This document shows positions 35,607 through 42,738 of a stretch of DNA of 64,000 nt, in pieces. The notes under the pieces were generated by a model. The model did not search any database, was not told the origin of the DNA, and saw only the letters and a list, made by a program, of their open reading frames with translations. Source of the DNA: Halorubrum sp. CSM-61 (GTDB taxonomy: Archaea; Halobacteriota; Halobacteria; Halobacteriales; Haloferacaceae); the NCBI RefSeq assembly GCF_003781945.1, contig NZ_RJJW01000002.1, forward strand, positions 15-64,014, in the 5' to 3' direction. Both the position numbers and the translations under genes were made by a program. Numbering within the stretch: the stretch's first letter is position 1; each line of letters starts with the position of its first letter.

Positions 35607-36285
35607 CGACGAACCACCGGAGTGGGCGAAGGAACGGGCGCGCGAAGTGATGGCGGCGGAAGAATCGGGCGAAGACGGGGAGACGGGAGGAGCCGACGAC
35701 GACGGCACAGAGGGCGCCGACGACGACCGCGTCCCCGACGTGCCGGCCGAGACCGTCGACGAGGCGGAGCGGCTCACCCGGCTCGCTCGGCAGACCGAGG
35801 ACGAGGCGGCCGCCGAGTTCTACCGCGATCGCCGCGACGAGCTGGTCGAGAGCCACGACTACGTCCCGCGGCTCCGCGAGGAGGACGACACGCTCGTGTT
35901 GTACCCCGACGAGTGGATGGACGACGGGACGGTGCAGCTCGACCGGATCGAGACAACCGACCGGGCCGTCGAGGTGTCGCTGTCGGGACCGGGCGACGCC
36001 GACCGCTACCGCGAGGTCGCCGCGTACAACGACGCGGTCGCCGACGCGGTCGCCGACGCGCACGGCGAGCCGCACGCCGAGACCGCCCGGAGCTTCGCGG
36101 CGTTCATGAGCAACCACTACGTGCGCGCGGTGGACGACGCAGCCCCCAACGTGCGCGCGGAGTTCCGCGAGGAGTACTTCCCGCGGAACGGCTGGCCGAG
36201 CGACGAGCAGCTGGCCGTCGTCGACGAGTCGCTGGACCTGATCGAGTCGGTCGCGGCGGACGTGGACGGTCCCGAGGAGTCGTGA
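35593..36285 (+). CDS. rnhA-operon acidic protein of unknown function
   Basis: This 230-residue protein is coupled to rnhA by a 14-base overlap, an arrangement seen in haloarchaea, where it is known only as the rnhA operon protein. It is highly acidic and mainly helical, with an Asp/Glu-rich N-terminus (~20-50). A folded region (~60-215) contains EFYRDRRDELVESHDYVPRL and FREEYFPRNGWPSDEQ. No catalytic motif is visible. It may assist RNase HI or act in the same stress response. Confidence 0.8.
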   Translation: MTRTDDEPPEWAKERAREVMAAEESGEDGETGGADDDGTEGADDDRVPDVPAETVDEAERLTRLARQTEDEAAAEFYRDRRDELVESHDYVPRLREEDDTLVLYPDEWMDDGTVQLDRIETTDRAVEVSLSGPGDADRYREVAAYNDAVADAVADAHGEPHAETARSFAAFMSNHYVRAVDDAAPNVRAEFREEYFPRNGWPSDEQLAVVDESLDLIESVAADVDGPEES

Positions 36286-36332
36286 GGGAGGCGATCGGAG
36301 GTCGATAGGGCCGACGCTCGCCGATCGAGCGT

Positions 36333-36350
36333 GCGCGGCTTTCGCCGCGC
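36333..36350. terminator. Hairpin between convergent genes
   Basis: GCGCGGC and GCCGCGC form seven perfect pairs around a TTTC loop, midway in the 118-base gap between two converging genes. Position and strength suggest a bidirectional transcript end; no T-run adjoins it. Confidence 0.45.
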
Positions 36351-36403
36351 GCGTGTGCCAAAAGTGTCGGTTACCGCGCGAGACCTCCACGAGGCGGTCG
36401 CCG

Positions 36404-36763
36404 TTACTCGCCGAGCAGCGCACGGACCTCGTCCGCGCGCTCCTCGTCGGTGGCGAACCGGTCGAGGACCCACTCCAACTGGCCGAGAACGGCGTCGTGT
36501 CCCGCCTCGGTGAGCTCGTACTGGTTGGTCCGCTTGTCCAGCTCGCTCTTCTCGACGAGCCCGTCCTCGACGAGGTCGTCGAGGTTCGGGTAGAGCCGCC
36601 CGTGGTTCACCTCGGAGCCGTAGTACGACTCCAGCTCGCGTTTGATCGCGAGCCCGTACATGGGCTCTTCCGCGAGGATCGCGAGGATATTCTGCTGGAA
36701 CGCCGTCAGGTCCGCCGCCGTCCGCGTCGTCGAGTCGTCGGTAACTGATTGTGCCTCTGACAT
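36404..36763 (-). CDS. PadR-family transcriptional regulator
   Basis: The 119-residue winged-helix protein shows the PadR pattern: LTAFQQNILAILAEEPMYGLAIKRELES, GRLYPNLDDLVEDGLVEK and TNQYELTEAG. PadR proteins usually repress nearby efflux or stress genes and often themselves. ATG 36763 is chosen because a TTATAA box (36785-36792) lies ~25 bases upstream, predicting a leaderless message. A dyad (36791-36806) adjoins that box, so autoregulation is likely. Confidence 0.9.
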   Translation of the reverse strand: MSEAQSVTDDSTTRTAADLTAFQQNILAILAEEPMYGLAIKRELESYYGSEVNHGRLYPNLDDLVEDGLVEKSELDKRTNQYELTEAGHDAVLGQLEWVLDRFATDEERADEVRALLGE

Positions 36764-36784
36764 AGCTTGATGAAGGTAACCCGA

Positions 36785-36806
36785 ACTTATAACCTTTCTC
36801 AAGGTT
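36785..36806 (-). promoter_or_regulatory. TATA box and adjacent dyad of the padR gene
   Basis: The TATA box reads TTATAAGT on the minus strand (36785-36792). It touches an inverted repeat AACCTT-N4-AAGGTT (36791-36806), placed over the BRE side. A regulator bound there would block TBP/TFB, fitting PadR self-repression. Confidence 0.5.
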
Positions 36807-37229
36807 CACGAACGTTTTAATGCTTCATCGCCCGTGGAACCAGTGATTCGTGCCGATATCTATGGGAGGAGCGTCGAGCGCTCCGATTTGTCGCTATCTC
36901 GCTATCGAGTGATCTGCCATCGTAAACGCGGATACACGACAATTCGTCGACGGAATCGGGCCGTTTGTATACGATAAGTCACCCGTGGTAGCGGTGTATC
37001 TCGCCGGAAACAACGTGTCTCACGGGAAACATACGGCGTTGTGGGGGGCGATATCGACCCGTAGAGCGCGGTTTTGAGCCGTGTAGTGTCGTATTCCTCC
37101 CACAACGTGCGGCGTTCGGTCGAGACAGGGAGATCCACGCCCGAAAGCCGTGAAGGAGGGAGACCGACGACGGGAGTCACGGCGAGAACCCGAAAGGACT
37201 TTGCGACCGATGGACGGAGTACGCCGTAC
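36807..37229. other. Intergenic region without recognisable gene
   Basis: About 420 bases, less GC-rich than average, lie between the divergent padR and pyrophosphatase genes. Short AT-rich boxes occur (GTTTTAATG near 36815, GTATACGATAAG near 36967). No start-to-stop frame with coding character is seen. It probably holds the pyrophosphatase promoter. Confidence 0.5.
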
Positions 37230-37763
37230 ATGGCCAACCTCTGGGAAGATCTCGAGACGGGACCGAACGCGCCGGACGAGATCTACGCAGTCGTCGAGTG
37301 TCTCAAAGGCGAGCGGAACAAGTACGAGTACGACAAGGACATCCCCGGCGTCGTCCTCGACCGCGTGCTCCACTCGAACGTCCACTACCCGTACGACTAC
37401 GGCTTCATCCCGCAGTCGTACTACGACGACGAGGACCCGTTCGACGTGATGGTGCTCGTCGAGGACCAGACGTTCCCCGGCTGCGTGATCGAAGCCCGTC
37501 CCGTCGCGCTGATGAAGATGGACGACGACGGCGAGCAGGACGACAAGGTGATCGCGGTGCCGACCGAGGACCCGCGGTTCGACCACATCGACGGCCTCGA
37601 AGACATCCCCCAGCAGACGCTCGACGAGATTGACGAGTTCTTCTCGACGTACAAGAACCTCGAAGCGGGCAAGGAGGTCGAGACCCTCGGGTGGGAAGAC
37701 AAGCAGGCCGCCAAGGACGCGATCGAACACGCGCAGGACCTCTACGACGAGGAGTTCCGGTAG
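37230..37763 (+). CDS. ppa: Inorganic pyrophosphatase (family I)
   Basis: The 177-residue enzyme splits pyrophosphate to pull biosynthesis forward. It has the family I signature: ERNKYEYDKDIPGVVLDR, YPYDYGFIPQSYYDDEDPFDVMVLVE (containing the metal-binding D-x-D-P-x-D-type site) and DPRFDHIDGLEDIP. The length is normal for soluble hexameric forms. ATG 37230 begins MANLWEDLETGP, the usual haloarchaeal start. Confidence 0.95.
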   Translation: MANLWEDLETGPNAPDEIYAVVECLKGERNKYEYDKDIPGVVLDRVLHSNVHYPYDYGFIPQSYYDDEDPFDVMVLVEDQTFPGCVIEARPVALMKMDDDGEQDDKVIAVPTEDPRFDHIDGLEDIPQQTLDEIDEFFSTYKNLEAGKEVETLGWEDKQAAKDAIEHAQDLYDEEFR

Positions 37764-37830
37764 ATCGACTGCGGGTCGGACGGCTCCGACTCGCCGCGAT
37801 CCATAACCGTTGGGCATACCTACCCGCGCC

Positions 37831-37861
37831 GGGCATACGTTATGCCCATGGGTAATTTTTA
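37831..37861 (+). promoter_or_regulatory. Palindrome and TATA box before the 37-residue ORF
   Basis: GGGCATACGTTATGCCC (37831-37847) is a near-perfect palindrome, GGGCATA/TATGCCC, with a further GGGCATA half-site at 37812. TAATTTTTAG at 37852-37861 is a TATA-like box ~35 bases before ATG 37893. The palindrome lies just upstream of the box, a usual place for an activator or BRE-competing regulator. Confidence 0.5.
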
Positions 37862-37892
37862 GAGGGTGGACCGGGTACGCGTAGGTAGAGCC

Positions 37893-38006
37893 ATGAGCGC
37901 ACACAGCCAGCCGTCCGTCGGCATCGACCACCCGACGGTCGTCCCCGCCAACTTCGATCCCGAAGACGATCTCGACGAGGCGCCCGACGGTGAGGAAGAG
38001 GCGTAG
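37893..38006 (+). CDS. Very small acidic protein (37 aa)
   Basis: This frame encodes 37 residues with many Asp/Glu (SVGIDHPTVVPANFDPED, then DLDEAPDGEEEA). Support comes from its own TATA box, the upstream palindrome, a haloarchaeal-like amino-acid composition, and an end clear of the converging regulator gene (stop 38016). No motif or function is recognised. It could be a small regulatory or stress protein. Confidence 0.45.
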   Translation: MSAHSQPSVGIDHPTVVPANFDPEDDLDEAPDGEEEA

Positions 38007-38015
38007 CTGACCCGA

Positions 38016-38813
38016 CTAAGCGTTCTCGACGACCCCGGAGAGACACTGCGCTTCGGAGACGAACGACTCGAACCGGTCGTTGACCCACTCGATCACCGCT
38101 TGGTCCGTCGATTCGAGCACGCATCGTGGGTTGTTTCTGCGGTCGTAGGCGGTCACGCACGCGACGTCGTCGTACCGGAAGAGCCCGTATTCGATCGGCT
38201 CCGGGGAGACGTACACCTTCGCGCGGTCGTCGTGAAGCGCCCGGTCGGTCGCCGGGCCGAACTCCGCGATCGACTCCTCGACCACGTCGCGGTCGATGAC
38301 GAGTTCGATCTCGGCGCCCGCGTCGATCGCCTCCGCCGCCGCGTCGTTGAACTGCTGGATGACGACGGGCGAGACGGCGAATATCTCCGAGCCGCCCCCC
38401 TCGCGCAGCAGTTCGGTGAGCCGATCGACGGCGGCGAGGGGGTTCCGGTCGGCCGCGACGGTCAGCTCCCCGGCGTCGATCGCCGAGGGCGGGAAGTCGG
38501 CGCCGACGCGCTCGAGGTCGGCGGCGAACTGCCCGTACCGGTCCGCGACCTCGACCTCGTCGAGCAGCGCCTCGTACGCGTCGTGGACCCGCTTCCCGGT
38601 CGGCGTCACGCGGTAGGCGGCGTCGCGCTTGACGACCCAGTCCCGCTCGCCGAACCCGGAGAGGATGCGCTGAACCGTCGTCCGCGTCGCGTCGACCGCG
38701 GCCGTGAGGTCCGCCGGACGGCGGGGTTCCTCTCGGATCGCTCGGAGCATCGCGACCCGGACGGGTGACCCGGCGAGGTACTGTGCGCCGTCGTGTCCGT
38801 CGTCGGCCGTCAT
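38016..38813 (-). CDS. HTH transcriptional regulator with FilR1-like C-terminal domain
   Basis: The 265-residue protein has an N-terminal winged helix (~10-90: YLAGSPVRVAMLRAIREEPRRPADL, TRTTVQRILSGF, VTPTGKRVHDAY). A C-terminal domain (~130-260) of the methanogenesis/haloarchaeal FilR1 (DUF1724) type follows, with EIFAVSPVVIQQFNDAAAEAI and FGLFRYDD-like strands; it is thought to sense a ligand. ATG 38813 is preferred to the upstream start at 38837. Target genes are unknown. Confidence 0.87.
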   Translation of the reverse strand: MTADDGHDGAQYLAGSPVRVAMLRAIREEPRRPADLTAAVDATRTTVQRILSGFGERDWVVKRDAAYRVTPTGKRVHDAYEALLDEVEVADRYGQFAADLERVGADFPPSAIDAGELTVAADRNPLAAVDRLTELLREGGGSEIFAVSPVVIQQFNDAAAEAIDAGAEIELVIDRDVVEESIAEFGPATDRALHDDRAKVYVSPEPIEYGLFRYDDVACVTAYDRRNNPRCVLESTDQAVIEWVNDRFESFVSEAQCLSGVVENA

Positions 38814-38910
38814 CCTGTGATCCCCGTGTACGGACACCGAACGGTTAACAATACCGCGTTATCCTGTGACGGAGCGATGATGAACGGCGTCGAACTGGCC
38901 CGCGACCCGC

Positions 38911-39159
38911 TCACGGTCGGTACCGGAACGAGACGACGGTGCCGATGGTGTCCTCGCCGTCGATGGCCTCGGTGGCGACGGTCGCGGCGACGACCGCGTC
39001 CGCGCCGAGCGCCTCCTCGATCACCGCGGTGAGCGCGTCGGGGTCGGCGCCCTGCTGGAGCACCGGCACCCGGACCTGTCGCCGGTTGACGGCGACGTCG
39101 CCGAGGTCGTAGTCGGTGTGCTCGAACGCGTCGCGGATCGCGGCGTGAACGTCGGTCAT
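38911..39159 (-). CDS. Hypothetical small alpha/beta protein (82 aa)
   Basis: This 82-residue acidic protein has a plausible helix-strand-helix-strand pattern (MTDVHAAIRDAFEHTDYDL, then QVRVPVLQQGADPDALTAVIEEALGADAV, ending TVVSFRYRP). No family is recognised. It sits between the FilR1-type regulator (97 bases downstream on the same strand) and the AT-rich CHAT/peptide cassette. It could be a stand-alone haloarchaeal protein. Confidence 0.6.
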   Translation of the reverse strand: MTDVHAAIRDAFEHTDYDLGDVAVNRRQVRVPVLQQGADPDALTAVIEEALGADAVVAATVATEAIDGEDTIGTVVSFRYRP

Positions 39160-39340
39160 GGCACCACCTCGGCCGGGGAGGCTGAAAAAACGGTGGGGGA
39201 GAGCCCGAAACCGGCTTCACGATGCGGGTCGTAAACCTGGACGGAGAAACGGACCAAGTAGCGTCTCGAAACGGAGCATTAATTTATTATTTATTTAGTA
39301 TTCAAATATCTGAGAACGGTTGGCGCAAAACGGGTTCGAT

Positions 39341-39358
39341 GTTAATATCACGCGATAT
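39341..39358 (+). promoter_or_regulatory. TATA box with overlapping ATATC/GATAT dyad
   Basis: GTTAATA (39341-39347) lies ~25 bases before ATG 39369, right for a leaderless message. ATATC-ACGC-GATAT (39345-39358) overlaps it and could be a repressor site. The sequence upstream (39278-39309) is an unusually long AT run. Confidence 0.5.
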
Positions 39359-39368
39359 CTTGTGTAAT

Positions 39369-39500
39369 ATGCACGAAAGTGTTGCAGACTACGTGGCAGA
39401 GCACCCGAAGATGGCCGGCGTCCTGTTCACCGCGCTCCTTCTGCTGACGCAGGCGGCTCCCGCGGCGGCGAACATTGCTGGCGCAAACCCGGGCCCTTAA
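39369..39500 (+). CDS. 43-residue hydrophobic peptide next to CHAT protease
   Basis: The frame encodes 43 residues: a charged N-terminus (MHESVADYVAEHPK), a hydrophobic stretch (MAGVLFTALLLLTQ), an Ala-rich AAPAAA stretch and an end NIAGANPGP. It may be a single membrane helix. Alternatively it is a signal peptide whose A-x-A site would free a nine-residue peptide. A leaderless promoter supports reality. Its stop overlaps the stop of the CHAT gene by four bases, tail to tail, and both lie in the same AT-rich tract. Short haloarchaeal peptides with this layout exist, but I know no established function. Confidence 0.7.
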   Translation: MHESVADYVAEHPKMAGVLFTALLLLTQAAPAAANIAGANPGP

Positions 39501-41614
39501 TCAAATTTTAGATTTTCACTCCAAACAAGTTCGTCATTATAGAAAACCGGTACTAGCTCCAAGTCGAGGAGATCAGACAGTTCTCCTTTGTGTACGTCCT
39601 TGTGCTCGAATTTCTCCGGGACATAATAATTAGAGTTGGCTACATCCAAATTAAGCCACGCAAGAGATCCCACTCCATGGTTTCTATTTGGGAAAAATTG
39701 TGCTGATAAGTCCCATTTCGAATTATCTTTTTTTGATGCATTGCACACAACTGCGATTCCGCTGCGGCTCTGACAGATCGTCGTCCCCCCGTCACCAACC
39801 ACGATGTACTGGTGGCCGGTGATCAGCTCCCGCTTGGCGACGTGGAGCGCGGTGCGCAGGTTGAATCCGCTGTTCATCAGGCGGGCGACGATGCGACCGA
39901 GCTGGGTCGCCGGCGAGTTCGCCACGTCGGAGAGGGTGACGATACCTCCGCGGGAGCCGCGGTGGACGAGGGCCTCGCCCTGCTGGTAGGACTGGCAGGC
40001 GTTGAGCAGGAAGGCGCTGACGCCGACGTCGAGGTCCTCAGTAGTGAGGTCAAGATAGCTATCATCACACTGCATCCCGCGGTCGTCGACGTGGCCGATG
40101 TAGTGGAGGAAGTCCACGTCGGACCGTAGGGCCTCGCGCATCTCCTCGCGGGTGAGGTCGTGGCGAACCTCGATGTCGAACTGGACCATGTCGCGGAGGC
40201 CGTACAGGTCCGCGACCTCCCCCTCCTCGCGCATCTGCTCGTCGTTGCAGACGACGAGGACGGAGATCCGCGACTGCTCGACCGCGCCGGCCTCCAACCG
40301 ACGGTGGTACGCGTCGAGGGTGGCCTTGTTGGCGTCGAGCGGGACGCCGGCGCCGACCCACGCGTGCTCGACGGTGTCGACGGGCTCGGGCCGCACGAAG
40401 TCGGCGTCGGTCGGCACCGCGCCGCGCTCCGCCGAGGCGTCGGCACCGCGGGTGGGTTCGGTCCCGGCGGCGCCGCCCCGGACGAACTCGTCCGGACCGA
40501 GGGGTGCCTCGTTAGCCTGGGGCCCACGGAAGAACCCGACCCCGTCGCCCTCGCCGGCCGTCGCGGGGGTAACCGTCTCCGGCGACCGGACGATCGACAG
40601 CTCGCCGGCCACGAACGGGAGCATCTCCACGTTCTCGGGGTCGGGGCGCACGTCGGTCGTCAGCGTCCACTGGGGGAGCTCCGGCTCGACGCGCTCGAAG
40701 GCGACCGCGAGGTACTCGCCGAGCCGCTCCGTGAGCGGGAGGCCGTACAGCCGGCCCCAGTCGAGGTCGAGGTCGGTGGCCTCGCGCTCGTGGAGGTCGA
40801 CCGGGTAAAAGCCCTCCGTGCGCGCGAGGCAGTCGAAGTGGAACGCCTGCCGGAGCACCTCGGCGGTCCGACGTTCGAATTCGGGCTCTAGGGGATGGGT
40901 CCAGCCGTCTCCCTCGATTCGGGGCGCGTCGCCCGGGACCACGTCGGCAGCGAAGTAGTACGCCAGCGATACCACCGGGTAGAGGTAGCGGTACTCCGGG
41001 GGGACGACGATCCGAATCCCGGAGTCGAGCGGCTCGACCCGATCGGGGACGCGGAGCTCTTCGCCCGGCTCGATCAGCGGCGGGTGCCCGCGGAGGGTGG
41101 GGAAGGAGCGCTCCGGGCTCGTCGTCTGAAGCGCGGAGCCGAGCAGGGAGACCGCGTCCATCAGCGACTCGGGGTCGGTCGGCGTCTCGATCGTCCCCGC
41201 CGGCACCTGGTGGAGCGACCGGAACCCGAGCGTCACCTCGGCGGGGGCGTCGAGGTCGATCCGAGTCGTCCGCTCCGTCGTCGACACGGAGAAGGGCGAC
41301 GCGAACGCGAGGTACAGCTTCGTCGGCGCGGGGTCGATGCCGACGTGGTACGTCCCCGCCGGCATCGCGTAGGAGTCGCCGCGGGTGAGCAGCGTCCCGT
41401 CGCCGGAGCGGGTCTCCACGACCGCGACGCGGGGGATCTCGACGGATCCGGTCTCGACGGTCACGCTCGCGTCGACCGGGAAGTAGTGGGCGTCCTCGGG
41501 GCTCGCGGTCGGCTCGACCGGTCGGTCGGTGTACACCTCGAACTGCGTGTTCTCGATGTGGTCCGTGACGGTGAGTCCGGCCGCGTCGGACAGCGGGTCG
41601 ATGTCGATACTCAT
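39497..41614 (-). CDS. CHAT-domain (caspase-like) protease
   Basis: The 705-residue protein has a long N-terminal beta-rich region (~1-330), a low-complexity stretch (~345-410) and a C-terminal CHAT peptidase domain (~430-620). The catalytic pair is His508 in YIGHVDD and Cys540 in LLNACQSYQQG. CHAT proteases act in prokaryotic defence or programmed death by cutting a partner protein. The last ~98 codons (39497-39790) are strikingly AT-rich and rich in Asn/Lys, unlike the rest, which suggests the C-terminus was exchanged. The gene for a hydrophobic peptide ends on its stop. A TATA-like GCTTTATCG near 41712-41720 may be its promoter. Confidence 0.9.
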   Translation of the reverse strand: MSIDIDPLSDAAGLTVTDHIENTQFEVYTDRPVEPTASPEDAHYFPVDASVTVETGSVEIPRVAVVETRSGDGTLLTRGDSYAMPAGTYHVGIDPAPTKLYLAFASPFSVSTTERTTRIDLDAPAEVTLGFRSLHQVPAGTIETPTDPESLMDAVSLLGSALQTTSPERSFPTLRGHPPLIEPGEELRVPDRVEPLDSGIRIVVPPEYRYLYPVVSLAYYFAADVVPGDAPRIEGDGWTHPLEPEFERRTAEVLRQAFHFDCLARTEGFYPVDLHEREATDLDLDWGRLYGLPLTERLGEYLAVAFERVEPELPQWTLTTDVRPDPENVEMLPFVAGELSIVRSPETVTPATAGEGDGVGFFRGPQANEAPLGPDEFVRGGAAGTEPTRGADASAERGAVPTDADFVRPEPVDTVEHAWVGAGVPLDANKATLDAYHRRLEAGAVEQSRISVLVVCNDEQMREEGEVADLYGLRDMVQFDIEVRHDLTREEMREALRSDVDFLHYIGHVDDRGMQCDDSYLDLTTEDLDVGVSAFLLNACQSYQQGEALVHRGSRGGIVTLSDVANSPATQLGRIVARLMNSGFNLRTALHVAKRELITGHQYIVVGDGGTTICQSRSGIAVVCNASKKDNSKWDLSAQFFPNRNHGVGSLAWLNLDVANSNYYVPEKFEHKDVHKGELSDLLDLELVPVFYNDELVWSENLKFD

Positions 41615-41648
41615 GAGGGGGACCGCGTTCGGTCGGCGTCGGGGTAGT

Positions 41649-41676
41649 CGCGACGAGGGTGACGCGACGAGGGTGA
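41649..41676. repeat. 14-bp tandem duplication upstream of the CHAT gene
   Basis: CGCGACGAGGGTGA occurs twice in direct succession (41649-41662, 41663-41676), 35 bases before the CHAT start codon, in the spacer from the divergent gene at 41782. It may be a regulator site or simple slippage. Confidence 0.7.
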
Positions 41677-41781
41677 CGCGGCCGTCGTTACCGAATTCTG
41701 GAGCGATGCGGCGATAAAGCTTGTGTCGGTGGATCGCCGCGGACCGAACGGATAAAGGGGCGGCCGGCCCACGTTCGCGTA

Positions 41782-42738
41782 ATGATCACGCTTGGAACGG
41801 CTCGCGCCCGGCCGGGCGAGACGGACACGGGCCGTCTCGAAGTCGGCGAGACGCGGGACGGGAGTCCCGTCCGACTGCCGGTGGCGGTCGTCAACGGCGC
41901 CGAGGACGGCGAGACGCTGTACATGCAGGCGGTCAGCGACGGCGACGAGCTCAACGGGCTCGGCGTCGTCAACCGCGTCGTCCCCCGGCTCGATCCGGCG
42001 GAGCTGTCCGGGGCCGTGCTCGTCGTCGGCGTCGTCAACTACTTCGGGTTCCAGGTCGCCGAGCACCGGAACCCGATCGACGACCGGAAGATGAACCGCG
42101 GGTACCCCGGCGACGAGAACGGAACGACGAGCGAGCGCATCGCTCACGCGACGTTTCAGGCCGCGAAGCGGGCCGACCTCATCCTCGACCTCCACCAGGG
42201 ATCGACCAGCCGGATGATAAACGAGACGCGGGTCCGCTGCGGGATCCGCCACCACCTCCACGGCGACTGCTTAGAGCTGGCGAAGGCCTTCGGCTGCGGT
42301 CACGTCCTCGACATCAAGGGACCGGACGGACAGCTCGCGCGCGTCGGACCGGAACACGGCATCCCGACCGTCGACCCCGAGCTCGGCGGCTGCGTCGGCT
42401 GGGACGAGGAGTCGATCCGGTACGGCGTCGAGGGCGTGTTCAACGTGCTCCGCCACTACGGCTTCCTCGACGGCGGACACGACCTCGAACGACAGACGAG
42501 GGCGCGCGGCTTCGACCAGTACGGATCGCCGGCGGGCGGGCTGGTCCGGTTCGAGCGCGAGCTCGGCGAGCGCGTCTCCACCGGGGACCTTCTCTTCGAG
42601 GTAACCGACGTGTTCGGCGAGCTCAAGGGGCGGGTGACCGCCGACGACGACGGCGTCTTCTGGCGCACCCGTCGCCTCCCGCAGGTCGCCGCGGGCGAGT
42701 ACGTCTGCTCGGTCGGGACCAACGTCGACTCGTACTAA
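41782..42738 (+). CDS. Aspartoacylase/succinylglutamate desuccinylase-like protein
   Basis: This 318-residue member of the M14-related deacylase fold should bind zinc. The third-ligand motif DLHQGS (~134-139) is present, but the first motif, normally H-G-D-E, reads DGDELNG (QAVSDGDELNGLG), replacing the zinc His with Asp. NRGYPGDE (~110-117) matches the substrate region. A C-terminal beta-barrel-like section (~225-318, VSTGDLLFEVTDVFGE) completes the usual architecture. The product likely deacylates a small molecule. It overlaps the next gene by one base (TAATG). Confidence 0.82.
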   Translation: MITLGTARARPGETDTGRLEVGETRDGSPVRLPVAVVNGAEDGETLYMQAVSDGDELNGLGVVNRVVPRLDPAELSGAVLVVGVVNYFGFQVAEHRNPIDDRKMNRGYPGDENGTTSERIAHATFQAAKRADLILDLHQGSTSRMINETRVRCGIRHHLHGDCLELAKAFGCGHVLDIKGPDGQLARVGPEHGIPTVDPELGGCVGWDEESIRYGVEGVFNVLRHYGFLDGGHDLERQTRARGFDQYGSPAGGLVRFERELGERVSTGDLLFEVTDVFGELKGRVTADDDGVFWRTRRLPQVAAGEYVCSVGTNVDSY

